64,000 nucleotides of DNA from positions 2,314,726 to 2,378,725 of the forward strand of contig NC_090011.1 in the NCBI RefSeq assembly GCF_036417845.1, given 5' to 3'. The position numbers and the translations under genes were made by a program. The notes under the pieces are model-generated. The model saw only the letters and a list, made by a program, of their open reading frames with translations, was not told the origin of the DNA and made no database searches. Source of the stretch: Apteryx mantelli (taxonomy: Eukaryota; Chordata; Aves; Apterygiformes; Apterygidae). Below, one piece after another: positions 36,957 through 49,900 of the stretch. The stretch's first letter is position 1. Every line of letters starts with the position of its first letter.

Positions 36957-39900
36957 CAAGCTCGCACGGGCCTCTACGGGCGGGCAGAGGCCTCCTACGG
37001 GCTCGTACGGGCTCGTACGGGCTCGCACGGGCGCGCACCGGGCTCGCACAAGCTCGCACGGGCCTCTACGGGCTCGCAGAGGCCTCCTACGGGCTCGTAC
37101 GGGCTCGTACGGGCTCGCACGGGCGCGCACGGCCTCGCACAAGCTCGCACGGGCCTCTACGGGCTCGCAGAGGCCTCCTACGGGCTCGTATGGGCTCATA
37201 TGGGCTCGCATGGGCGCGCACGGGCCTAGCACCAAGCTCGCACGGGCCTCTATGGGCTCGCAGAGGCCTCCTACGGGCTCGTACGGGCTCGCATGGGCGC
37301 GCACGGGCTCGCACAAGCTCGCACGGGCCTCTACGGGCTCGCAGAGGCCTCCTACGGGCTCGTACGGGCTCGTACGGGCTCGCACGGGCGCGGCACGGGC
37401 TCGCACAAGCTCGCACGGGCCTCTACGGGCTCGCAGAGGCCTCCTACGGGCTCGTACGGGCTTGCACGGGCGCGCACGGGCTCGCACAAGCTCGCACGGG
37501 CCTCTACGGGCTCGCAGAGGCCTGCTACGTGCTCGTACGGGCTCGTACGGGCTCGCACGGGCGCGCACGGGCTCGCACAAGCTCGCACGGGCCTCTACGG
37601 GCTCGCAGAGGCCTCCTACGGGCTCGCACGGGCTCGCACAAGTTCGCACGGCTCTCTACGGGCTCGCAGAGGCCTCCTACGGGCTCGTACAGGCTCGCAC
37701 AAGCTCGCACGGGCCTCTACGGGCTCGCAGAGGCCTCCTATGGGCTCGTACGGGCTTGTACGGGCTCGCACGGGTGCGCACAAGTTCGCATGGGCCTCTA
37801 CGGCCTCGCAGAGGCCTGCTACGGGCTCGTATGGGCTCGTACGGGCTCGCACGGGCGCGCACGGGCTCGCACAAGCTCGCACGGGCCTCTACGGGCTCGC
37901 AGAGGCCTCCTACGGGCTCGTACGGGCTCGCACGGGTGCGCACGGTCTCGCACAAGCTCACACGGGCCTCTACGGCCTCGGAGAGGCCTCCTACGGGCTC
38001 GTACGGGCTCGTACGGGCTCGCACGGGCGCGCACGGGCTCGCACAAGCTCGCACGGGCCTCTACGGGCTCGCAGAGGCCTCCTACGGGGTCCTACGGGCT
38101 CGCATGGGCTCGCACGGGCTCGCACAATGTCGCACGGGCCTCTACGGGCTCGCAGAGGCCTCCTACGGGCTCGTACGGGCTCGTAGAAGCTCGCACGGGC
38201 GTGCACGGGCTCGCACAAGCTCGCACGGGCCTCTACGGGCTCGCAGAGGCCTCCTACGGGCTCATACGGGCTCGTACGGGCTCGCACGGGCTCGCACAAG
38301 CTTGTACGGGCCTCTACGGTCTCACAGAGGCCTGCTAAGGGCTCGTATGGGCTCGTACGGGCTCGTACGGGCGCGCACGGGCTCGCACAATCTCGCACGG
38401 GCCTCTACGGGCTCGCAGAGGCCTCCTACTGGCTCGTACGGGCTCGTACGGACTCGCATGGGCGCACACGGGCTCGCGCAAGCTCGCACGGGCCTCTACA
38501 GGCTCGCAGAGGCCTCCTACGGGCTCGTACGGGCTCGTACGGGCTCGCACGGGTGCGCACGGGCTCGCACAAGCTCGCACGGGCCTCTACGGCCTCGGAG
38601 AGGCCCCCTACGGGCTCGTACGGGCTCGTACGGGCTCGCACGGGCGCGCACGGGCTCGCACAAGCTCGCATGGGCCTCTACGGGCTCGCAGAGGCCTCCT
38701 ACGGGCTCGTACGGGCTCGTACAGGCTCGCACGGTTTGCGCACGGGCTCGCAAAATCTCGCACGGGCCTCTACGGGCTCGCAGAGGCCTGCTACGGGCTC
38801 GTACGGGCTCGTACGGGCTCGCATGGGCGCGCACGGGCTCGCACAATCTCGCACGGGCCTCTACGGGCTCGCAGAGGCCTCCTACGGGCTCGTATGGGCT
38901 CGTACGGGCTCGCACGGGCGCGCACGGGGCTCGCACAAGCTCGCACGGGCCTCTACGGGCTCGCAGAGGCCTGCTACGGGCTCGTACGGGCTCGCATGGG
39001 CTCGCACGGGCTCGCACAAGCTCGCACGGGCCTCTACGGGCTCGCAGAGGCCTCCTACGGGCTCGTACGGGCTCGTACGGACTCGCACGGGCGCACACGG
39101 GCTCGCACAAGCTCGCACGGGCCTCTACGGGCTCGCAGAGGCCTCCTACGGGCTCATACGGGCTCGCATGGGCTCGCACGGGCTCACACAAGCTTGTACG
39201 GGCCTCTACGGGCTCGCAGAGGCCTCCTACGGGCTCGTACGGGCTTGTAGGGCCTCGCACGGGCGTGCACGGGCTCGCACAAGCTCGCACGGGCCTCTAC
39301 GGGCTCGCAGAGGCCTCCTACGGGCTCGTACGGGCTCGCATGGGCTCGCACGGGCTCGCACAAGCTCGCACGGGCCTCTACGGGCTCGCAGAGGCCTCCT
39401 ACGGGCTCGTACGGGCTCGTACAGGCTCGCACGGGCGCGCACGGGCTCGCACAAGCTCGCACGGGCCTCTACGGGCTCGCAGAGGCCTCCTACGGGCTCT
39501 TACGGACTCGCATGGGCGCGCACGGGCGCGCACGGGCTCGCACAAGCTCGCACGGGCCTCTACGTGCTCGCAGAGGCCTCCTACGGGCTCATATGGGCTC
39601 GCACGGGCACGCACGGGCTCGCACAAGCTCGCACGGGCCTCTACGGGCTCGCAGAGGCCTGCTACGGGCTCGTACGGGCTCGTACGGGCTCGCACGGGCG
39701 CGCACGGGCTCGCACAAGCTCGCACGGGCCTCTACGGGCTCGCAGAGGCCTGCTACGGGCTCGTACGGGCTCGTACGGGCTCGCATGGGCGCGCACGGGC
39801 TCGCACAAGCTCGCACGGGCCTCTACGGGCTCGCAGAGGCCTCCTACGGGCTCGTACGGGCTCATACGGGCTCGCATGGGCGCGCACGGGCTCGCACAAG

Positions 39901-42900
39901 CTCGCACGGGCCTCTACGGGCTCGCAGAGGCCTCCTACGGGCTCGTACGGGCTCGCATGGGCTCGCACGGGCTCGCACAAGCTCGCACGGGCCTCTACGG
40001 GCTCGCAGAGGCCTCCTACGGGCTCGTACGGGCTCGTACGGGCGCGCACGGGCTCGCACAATCTCGCACGGGCCTCTACGGGCTCGCAGAGGCCTCCTAC
40101 GGGCTCTTACGGACTCGCATGGGCGCGCACGGGCTCGCACAAGCTCGCACGGGCCTCTACGGGCTCGCAGAGGCCTGTTACGGGCTCGTACAGGCTCGTA
40201 CGGGCTCGCACGGGTGCGCACAAGCTCGCACGGGCCTCTACGGGCTCGCAGAGGCCTGCTACGGGCTCGTACGGGCTCGTACGGGCTCGCACGGGCGCGC
40301 ACGGGCTCGCACAAGCTCGCACGGGCCTCTACGGGCTCGCAGAGGCCTCCTACGGGCTCGTATGGGCTCGCATGGGCTCGCACGGGCTCGCACAAGCTTG
40401 CACGGGCCTCTGCGGGCTCGCAGAGGCCTGCTACAGGCTCGTATGGGCTCGTACGGACTCGCACAGGCGCGCACGGGCTCGCACAAGCTCGCACGGGCCT
40501 CTACGGGCTCGCAGAGGCCTCCTACGGGCTCGTACGGGCTCGTACGGGCTCGCACGGGCGCGCACGGGCTCGCACAAGCTTGTACGGGCCTCTACGGGCT
40601 CGCAGAGGCCTCCTACTGGCTCGTACGGGCTCGCATGGGCTCGCACGGGCTCGCACAAGCTCGCACGGCTCTCTACGGGCTCGCAGAGGCCTGCTACGGG
40701 CTCGTATGGGCTCGTACGGGCTCGCACGGGCGCGCACGGGCTCTCACAAGCTCGCACGGGCCTCTACGGCCTCGCAGAGGCCTCCTACGGGCTCGTACGG
40801 GCTCGCACGGGCGCGCACGGGCTCGCACAAGCTCGCACGGGCCTCTACGGGCTCGCAGAGGCCTCCTACGGGCTCATATGGGCTCGCACGGGCACGCACG
40901 GGCTCGCACAAGCTCGCACGGGCCTCTACGGCCTCGCAGAGGCCTCCTACGGGCTCGTACGGGCTCGTACGGGCTCGCACGGGCGCGCACGGGCTCGCAC
41001 AAGCTCGCACGGGCCTCTACGGGCTCGCAGAGGCCTCCTACGGGCTCGTACGGGCTCGCATGGGCTCGCACGGGCGCGCACGGGCTCGCAAAAGCTCGCA
41101 CGGGCCTCTACAGGCTCGCAGAGGCCTCCTACGGGCTCGTACGGGCTCGTACGGAATCGCACGGGCGCACACGGGCTCGCACAAGCTCGCACGGGCCTCT
41201 ACGTGCTCGCAGAGGCCTCCTACGGGCTCGTACGGGCTCGCATGGGCTCGCACGGGCTCACACAAGCTCGCACGGGCCTCTACGGGCTCGCAGAGGCCTC
41301 CTACGGGCTCGTACGGGCTCGCACGGGCGTGCACGGGCGCGCACGGGCTCGCACAAGCTTGTACGGGCCTCTACGGTCTCGCAGAGGCCTCCTACGGGCT
41401 CGTACGGGCTCGCATGGGCTCGCACGGGCTCGCACAAGCTCGCACGGGCCTCTACGGGCTCGCAGAGCAATCCTACGGGCTCGTACGGGCTTGTAGGGCC
41501 TCGCACGGGCGTGCACGGGCTCGCACAAGCTCGCACGGGCCTCTACGGGCTCGCAGAGGCCTCCTACTGGCTCGTACGGGCTCGTACGGGCGCGCACGGG
41601 CTCGCACAATCTCGCACGGGCCTCTACGGGCTCGCAGAGGCCTCCTACGGGCTCTTACGGACTCGCACGGGCGCGCACGGGCTCGCACAAGCTTGCACGG
41701 GCCTCTACGGGCTCGCAGAGGCCTGTTACGGGCTCGTACAGGCTCGTACGGGCTCGCACGGGTGCGCACAAGCTCGCATGGGCCTCTACGGCCTCGGAGA
41801 GGCCTCCTACTGGCTCGTACGGGCTCGTATAGGCTCGCACGGGCGCGCACGGGCTCGCAAAAGCTCGCACGGGCCTCTACGGGCTCGCAGAGGCCTCCTA
41901 CGGGCTCGTACGGGCTTGTACGGGCTCGCACGGGCGCGCACAGGCTCGCACAAGCTCGCACGGGCCTCTACGGGCTCGCAGAGGCCTCCTACGGGCACGT
42001 ACGGGCTCGCATGGGCTCGCACGGGCTCGCACAAGCTCGCACGGCTCTCTACGGGCTCGCAGAGGCCTCCTACTGGCTCGTACGGGCTCGTATAGGCTCG
42101 CACGGGCGCGCACGGGCTCGCAAAAGCTCGCACGGGCCTCTACGGCCTCGCAGAGGCCTCCTACGGGCTCGTACAGGCTCGTACGGGCTCGCACGGGCTC
42201 GCACAAGCTCGCACGGGCCTCTACGGCCTCGGAGAGGCCTCCTACGGGCTCGTACGGGCTCGTACGGGCTCGCACGGGCGCGCACGGGCTCGCACAAGCT
42301 TGCACGGGCCTCTACGGGCTCACAGAGGCCTGCTACGGGCTCGTACGGGCTCGTACGGACTCACACGGGCGCGCACGGGCTCGCACAAGCTCGCACGGGC
42401 CTCTACGGGCTCGCAGAGGCCTGCTACGGGCTCGTATGGGCTCGCACGGGAACGCACGGGCTCGCACAAGCTCGCACGGGCCTCTACGGGCTCGCAGAAG
42501 CCTGCTACGGGCTCGTACGGGCTCGTACGGGCTCGCACGGGCACGCACGGGCTGGCACAAGCTCGCATGGGCCTCTACGGCCTCGGAGAGGCCTCCTACG
42601 GGCTCGTACGGGCTCGTACGGGCTCGCACGGGCGCGCACGGGCTCGCACAAGCTCGCACGGGCCTCTACGGGCTCGCAGAGGCCTCCTACGGGGTCCTAC
42701 GGGCTCGCATGGGCTCGCACGGGCTCGCACAAGCTCGCACGGGCCTCTACGGGCTCGCAGAGGCCTCCTACGGGCTCGTACGGGCTCGTACAAGCTCGCA
42801 CGGGCGTGCACGGGCTCGCACAAGCTCGCACGGGCCTCTACGGGCTCGCAGAGGCCTCCTACTGGCTCGTACGGGCTCGTACGGGCGCGCACGGGCTCGC

Positions 42901-43738
42901 ACAATCTCGCACGGGCCTCTACGGGCTCGCAGAGGCCTGCTACGGGCTCGTATGGGCTCGTACGGACTCGCATGGGCGCACACGGTCTCGTGCAAGCTCG
43001 CATGGGCCTCTACAGGCTCGCAGAGGCCTGCTAAGGGCTCGTATGGGCTCGTACGGGCTCGCACGGGTGCGCACGGGCTCGCACAAGCTCGCACGGGCCT
43101 CTACGGCCTTGGAGAGGCCTCCTACGGGCTCGTACGGGCTCGTACGGGCTCGCACGGGCGCGCACGGGCTCGCACAAGCTCGCATGGGCATCTACGGGCT
43201 CGCAGAGGCCTACTACGGGCTCGTACGAGCTCGTACGGGCTCGCACGGGCTCGCACAAGCTCGCACGGGCCTCTACGGGCTCGCAGAGGCCTCCTACGGG
43301 CTCGTACGGGGTCGTACGGGCTCGCACGGGCGCGCACGGGCTCGCACAAGCTCGCACGGCTCTCTACGGGCTCGCAGAGGCCTCCTACGGGCTCGTACGG
43401 GCTCGTACAGGCTCGCATGGGCGCGCACGGGCTCGCACAAGCTCACACGGGCCTCTACAGGCTCGCAGAGGCCTCCTACGGGCTCGTACGGGGTCGTACG
43501 GGCTCGCACGGGCGCGCACGGGCTCGCACAAGCTCGCACGGCTCTCTACGGGCTCGCAGAGGCCTCCTACGGGCTCGTACGGGCTCGTACAGGCTCGCAT
43601 GGGCGCGCACGGGCTCGCACAAGCTCACACGGGCCTCTACAGGCTCGCAGAGGCCTCCTACGGGCTCGTACGGGCTCGCATGGGCTCGCACGGGCTCGCA
43701 CAAGCTCGCACGGCTCTCTACGGGCTCGCAGAGGCCTC

Positions 43739-46524
43739 CTACGGGCTCGTACGGGCTCGCACAATCTCGCACGGGCCTCTACGGGCTCGCAGAGGCCTCC
43801 TATGGGCTCGTACGGGCTCGTACGGGCTCGCACGGGTGCGCACAAGTTCGCATGGGCCTCTACGGCCTCGCAGAGGCCTCCTACGGACTCGTACGGGCTC
43901 GTACGGGCTCGCACGGGCGCGCACGGGCTCGCACAAGCTCGCACGGGCCTCTACGGGCTCGCAGAGGCCTCCTACTGGCTTGTACGGGCTCGTACGGGCT
44001 CGCACGGGTGCGCACGGTCTCGCACAAGCTTGCACGGGCCTCTACGGCCTCGGAGAGGCCTCCTACTGGCTCGTACGGGCTCGTACGGGCTCGCACGGGC
44101 GCGCACGGGCTCGCACAAGCTCGCACGGGCCTCTACGGGCTCGCAGAGGCCTCCTACGGGCTCGTACGGGCTCGCATGGGCTCGCACGGGCTCGCACAAG
44201 CTCGCACGGGCCTCTACAGGCTCGCAGAGGCCTGCTACGGGCTCGTACGGGCTCGTACGGACTCGCACAGGCGCGCACGGGCTCGCACAAGCTCGCACGG
44301 GCCTCTACGGGCTCGCAGAGGCCTCCTACGGGCTCGTACAGGCTCGTACGGGCTCGCACGGGTGCACACAAGCTCGCATGGGCCTCTACGGGCTCGCAGA
44401 GGCCTGCTACGGGCTCGTACGGGCTCGTACGGGCTCGCACGGGTGCGCACGGGCTCGCACAAGCTCGCACGGGCCTCTACGGGCTCGCAGAGGCCTGCTA
44501 CGGGCCTGTACGGGCTCGTACGGGCTCGCATGGGCGCGCATGGGCTCGCACAAGCTCGCACGGGCCTCTACGGGCACGCAGAGGCATCCTACGGGCTCGT
44601 ATGGGCTCGCATGGGCTCGCACGGGCTCGCACAAGCTTGCACGGGCCTCTACGGGCTCGCAGAGGCCTGCTACGGGCTCGTATGGGCTCGTACGGACTCG
44701 CACAGGCGCGCACAGGCTCGCACAAGCTCGCACGGGCCTCTACGGGCTCGCAGAGGCCTCCTACGGGCTCGTACGGGCTCGTACGGGCTCGCACGGGCGC
44801 GCACGGGCTCGCACAAGCTCGCACGGGCCTCTACGGGCTCGCAGAGGCCTCCTACGGGCTCGTACGGGCTCGTACGGGCTCGCACGGGCGCGCACGGGCT
44901 CGCACAAGCTCGCACAGGCCTCTACGGGCTCGCAGAGGCCTCCTACGGGCTCGTACGGGCTCGCATGGGCTCGCACGGGCTCGCACAAGCTCGCACGGCT
45001 CTCTACGGGCTCGCAGAGGCCTCCTACGGGCTCGTACGGGCTCGTACAGGCTCGCACGGGCGCGCACGGGCTCGCAAAAGCTCGCACGGGCCTCTACGGC
45101 CTCGCAGAGGCCTCCTACGGGCTCGTACAGGCTCGTACGGGCTCGCACGGGCTCGCAAAAGCTCGCACGGGCCTCTACGGGCTCGCAGAGGCCTGCTACG
45201 GGCTCGTATGGGCTCGCACGGGCACGCACAGGCTCGCACAAGCTCGCACGGGCCTCTACGGGCTCGCAGAGGCCTGCTACGGGCTCGTACGGGCTCCTAC
45301 GGGCTCGCACGGGCGCGCACGGCCTCGCACAAGCTTGCACGGGCCTCTACGGGCTCGCAGAGGCCTCCTACGGGCTCGTACGGGCTCGCATGGGCTCGCA
45401 CGGGCTCGCACAAGTTCGCACGGCTCTCTACGGGCTCGCAGAGGCCTCCTACGGGCTCGTACGGGCTCGTACAGGCTCGCATGGGCGCGCACGGGCTCGC
45501 ACAAGCTCACACGGGCCTCTACAGGCTCGCAGAGGCCTCCTACGGGCTCGTACGGGCTCGCATGGGCTCGCACGGGCTCGCACAAGCTCGCACGGCTCTC
45601 TACGGGCTCGCAGAGGCCTCCTACGGGCTCGTACGGGCTCGCACAAGCTCGCACGGGCCTCTACGGGCTCGCAGAGGCCTCCTATGGGCTCGTACGGGCT
45701 CGTACGGGCTCGCACGGGTGCGCACAAGTTCGCATGGGCCTCTACGGCCTCGCAGAGGCCTCCTACGGACTCGTACGGGCTCGTACGGGCTCGCACGGGC
45801 GCGCACGGGCTCGCACAAGCTCGCACGGGCCTCTACGGGCTCGCAGAGGCCTCCTACTGGCTTGTACGGGCTCGTACGGGCTCGCACGGGTGCGCACGGT
45901 CTCGCACAAGCTTGCACGGGCCTCTACGGCCTCGGAGAGGCCTTCTACTGGCTCGTACGGGCTCGTACGGGCTCGCACGGGCGCGCACGGGCTCGCACAA
46001 GCTCGCACGGGCCTCTACGGGCTCGCAGAGGCCTCCTACGGGCTCGTATGGGCTCGCATGGGCTCGCACGGGCTCGCACAAGCTCGCACGGGCCTCTACA
46101 GGCTCGCAGAGGCCTGCTACGGGCTCGTACGGGCTCGTACGGACTCGCACAGGCGCGCACGGGCTCGCACAAGCTCGCACGGGCCTCTACGGGCTCGCAG
46201 AGGCCTCCTACGGGCTCGTACAGGCTCGTACGGGCTCGCACGGGTGCACACAAGCTCGCATGGGCCTCTACGGGCTCGCAGAGGCCTGCTACGGGCTCGT
46301 ACGGGCTCGTACGGGCTCGCACGGGTGCGCACGGGCTCGCACAAGCTCGCACGGGCCTCTACGGGCTCGCAGAGGCATCCTACGGGCTCGTACAGGCTCG
46401 TACGGGCGCGCACGGGCTCGCACAAGCTCGCATGGGCATCTACGGGCTCGCAGAGGCCTCCTACGGGCTCGTACGGGCTTGTACGGGCTCGCACGGGCGC
46501 GCACGGGCTCGCAAAAGCTCGCAT
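43739..46524 (+). repeat. Internal higher-order duplication, offset 1,882 bp
   Basis: The segment from about 43,740 to 44,500 recurs at about 45,620 to 46,380 with a constant offset of 1,882 bp. Variant blocks such as GGGTGCGCACGGTCTCGCAC, next to the rare CTGGCTTGTACGGG, sit at matching places (44004/45886). The translations compared differ at only a few positions, so this is a recent multi-unit duplication. Confidence 0.85.
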
Positions 46525-46903
46525 GGGCCTCTACGGGCTCGCAGAGGCCTGCTACGGGCTCGTACGGGCTTGTACGGGCTCGCACGGGCGCGCACGGGCT
46601 CGCAAAAGCTCGCATGGGCCTCTACGGGCTCGCAGAGGCCTCCTACGGGCTCGTACGGGCCCGCATGGGCTCGCACGGGCTCTCACAAGCTCGCATGGGC
46701 CTCTACGGGCTCGCAGAGGCCTGCTACGGGCTCGTACGGGCTCGTACGGGTTCGCACGGGCTCGCACAAGCTCGCACGGCTCTCTACGGGCTCGCAGAGG
46801 CCTCCTACGGGCTCGTACGGGCTCGTACGGTCTCGCACTGGCGCGCACAGGCTCGCACAAGCTCGCACGGGCCTCTACGGGCTCGCAGAGGCCTCCTACA
46901 GGC

Positions 46904-49900
46904 TCGTACGGGCTCATATGGGCTCGCACGGGCGCGCCCGGGCTAGCACAAGCTCGCACGGGCATCTATGGGCTCGCAGAGGCCTCCTACGGGCTCGTAT
47001 GGGCTCGCATGGGCTCGCACGGGCTCGCACAAGCTCGCACGGGCCTCTACGGGCTCGCAGAGGCTTCCTACGGGCTCGTACGGGCTCGTACGGGCTCGCA
47101 CGGGCGCACACGGGCTCGCACAAGCTCGCACGGGCCTCTACGGGCTCGCAGAGGCCTCCTACGGGCTCGTACGGGCTCGTACGGGCTCGCACGGGCGCGC
47201 ACGGGCTCGCACAAGCTCGCACGGGCCTCTACGGGCTCGCAGAGGCCTGTTACGGGCTCGTACAGGCTCGTACGGGCTCGCACGGGTGCGCACAAGCTCG
47301 CATGGGCCTCTACGGGCTCGCAGAGGCCTGCTACGGGCTCGTACGGGCTCGTACGGGCTCGCACGGGCGCGCACGGGCTCGCACAAGCTCGCACGGGCCT
47401 CTACGGGCTCGCAGAGGCCTCCTACGGGCTCGTACAGGCTCGCACGGGCGCGCACGGGCTCGCACAAGCTCGCACGGGCCTCTATGGGCTCGCAGAGGCT
47501 TCCTACGGGCTCGTACGGGCTCGTACGGGCTCGCACGGGCGTGCACGGGCTCGCACAAGCTCGCACGGGCCTCTACGGGCATGCAGAGGCCTCCTACGGG
47601 CTCGTACGGGCTCGTACGGGCTCGCACGGGCGCGCACGGGCTCGCAAAAGCTCGCATGGGCCTCTACGGGCTCGCAGAGGCATCCTACGGGCTCGTACAG
47701 GCTCGTACGGGCGCGCACGGGCTCGCACAAGCTCGCATGGGCATCTACGGGCTCGCAGAGGCCTCCTACGGGCTCGTACGGGCTTGTACGGGCTCGCACC
47801 GGCGCGCACGGGCTCGCAAAAGCTCGCATGGGCCTCTACGGGCTCGCAGAGGCCTGCTACGGGCTCGCACGGGCGCGCACGGGCTCTCACAAGCTCGCAC
47901 GGGCCTCTACGGCCTCGCAGAGGCCTCCTACGGGCTCTTACGGACTCGCATGGGCGCGCACGGGCTCGCACAAGCTCGCACGGGCCTCTACGGGCTCGCA
48001 GAGGCCTGCTACGGGCTCGTACGGGCTCGTACGGGCTCGCACGGGCGCGCACGGGCTCGCACAAGCTCGCACGGGCCTCTACGGGCTCGCAGAGGCCTCC
48101 TACGGGCTCGTACGGGCTCGTACGGACTCGCACAGGCGCGCACGGGCGCGCACGGGCTCGCACAAGCTCGCACGGGCCTCTACGGGCTCGCAGAGGCCTC
48201 CTACGGGCTCGTACGGGCTCGTACGGGCTCGCACGGGCTCACACGGGCGCGCACAAGCTCGCACGGGCCTCTACGGGCTCGCAGAGCAATCCTACGGGCT
48301 CGTATGGGCTCGTACGGGCTCGCACGGGCGCGCACGGGCTCTCACAAGCTCGCACGGGCCTCTACGGCCTCGGAGAGGCCTCCTACGGGCTCGTACGGGC
48401 TCGTACGGGCTCGCACGGGCTCGCACGGGCGCGCACGGGCTCGCACAAGCTCGCACGGGCCTCTACGGGCTCGCAGAGGCCTCCTACGGGCTCATATGGG
48501 CTCGCACGGGCACGCACGGGCTCGCACAAGCTCGCACGGCTCTCTACGGGCTCGCAGAGGCCTCCTACGGGCTCGTACGGGCTCGTATAGGCTCGCACGG
48601 GCGCGCACGGGCTCGCAAAAGCTCGCACGGGCCTCTACGGGCTCGCAGAGGCCTGCTACGGGCTCGTACGGGCTCATACGGGCTTGCAAGGGAACGCACG
48701 GGCTCGCACAAGCTCGCACGGGCCTCTACGGGCTCGCAGAAGCCTGCTACGGGCTCGTACGGGCTCGTACGGGCTCGCACAGGCGCGCACGGCCTCGCAC
48801 AAGCTTGCACGGGCCTCTACGGGCTCGCAGAGGCCTCCTACGGGCTCGTACGGGCTCGCACAAGCTCGCATGGGCCTCTACGGGCTCGCAGAGGCCTCCT
48901 ACGGGCTCGTACGGGCTCGCATGGGCTCGCACGGGCTCACACAAGCTCGCACGGGCCTCTACGGGCTCGCAGAGGCCTCCTACGGGCTCGTACGGGCTCG
49001 CACGGGCGCGCACGGGCGCGCACGGGCTCGCACAAGCTCGCACGGGCCTCTACGGGCTCGCAGAGGCCTCCTACGGGCTCGTACGGGCTCGCATGGGCTC
49101 GCACGGGCTCGCACAAGCTCGCACGGGCCTCTACGGGCTCGCAGAGGCCTCCTACGGGCTCGTACGGGCTCGTACGGGCTCGCATGTGCTCGCACGGGCT
49201 CGCACAAGCTCGCACGGGCCTCTACGGGCTCGCAGAGGCCTCCTACGGACTCGTACGGGCTCGTACAGGCTCGCACGGGCGCGCACGGGCTCGCACAAGC
49301 TCGCACGGGCCTCTACGGGCTCGCAGAGGCCTCCTACGGGCTCGTACGGGCTCGCACGGGCGCGCACGGGCTCGCACAGTCTCGCACGGGCCTCTACGGG
49401 CTCGCAGAGGCCCCCTACGGGCTCTTACGGACTCGCATGGGCGCGCACGGGCTCGCACAAGCTCGCACGGGCCTCTACGGGCTCGCAGAGGCCTCCTACG
49501 GGCTCTTACGGACTCGCATGGGCGCGCACGGGCTCGCACAAGCTCGCACGGGCCTCTACGGGCTCGCAGAGGCCTGTTACGGGCTCGTACAGGCTCGTAC
49601 GGGCTCGCACGGGTGCGCACAATCTCGCACGGGCCTCTACGGGCTCGCAGAGGCCTGCTACGGGCTCTTACGGACTCGCATGGGCGCGCACGGGCTCGCA
49701 AAAGCTCGCACGGGCCTCTACGGGCTCGCAGAGGCCTCCTACGGGCTCTTACGGACTCGCATGGGCGCGCACGGGCTCGCACAAGCTCGCACGGGCCTCT
49801 ACGGGCTCGCAGAGGCCTGTTACGGGCTCGTACAGGCTCGTACGGGCTCGCACGGGTGCGCACAAGCTCGCATGGGCCTCTACGGGCTCGCAGAGGCCTC

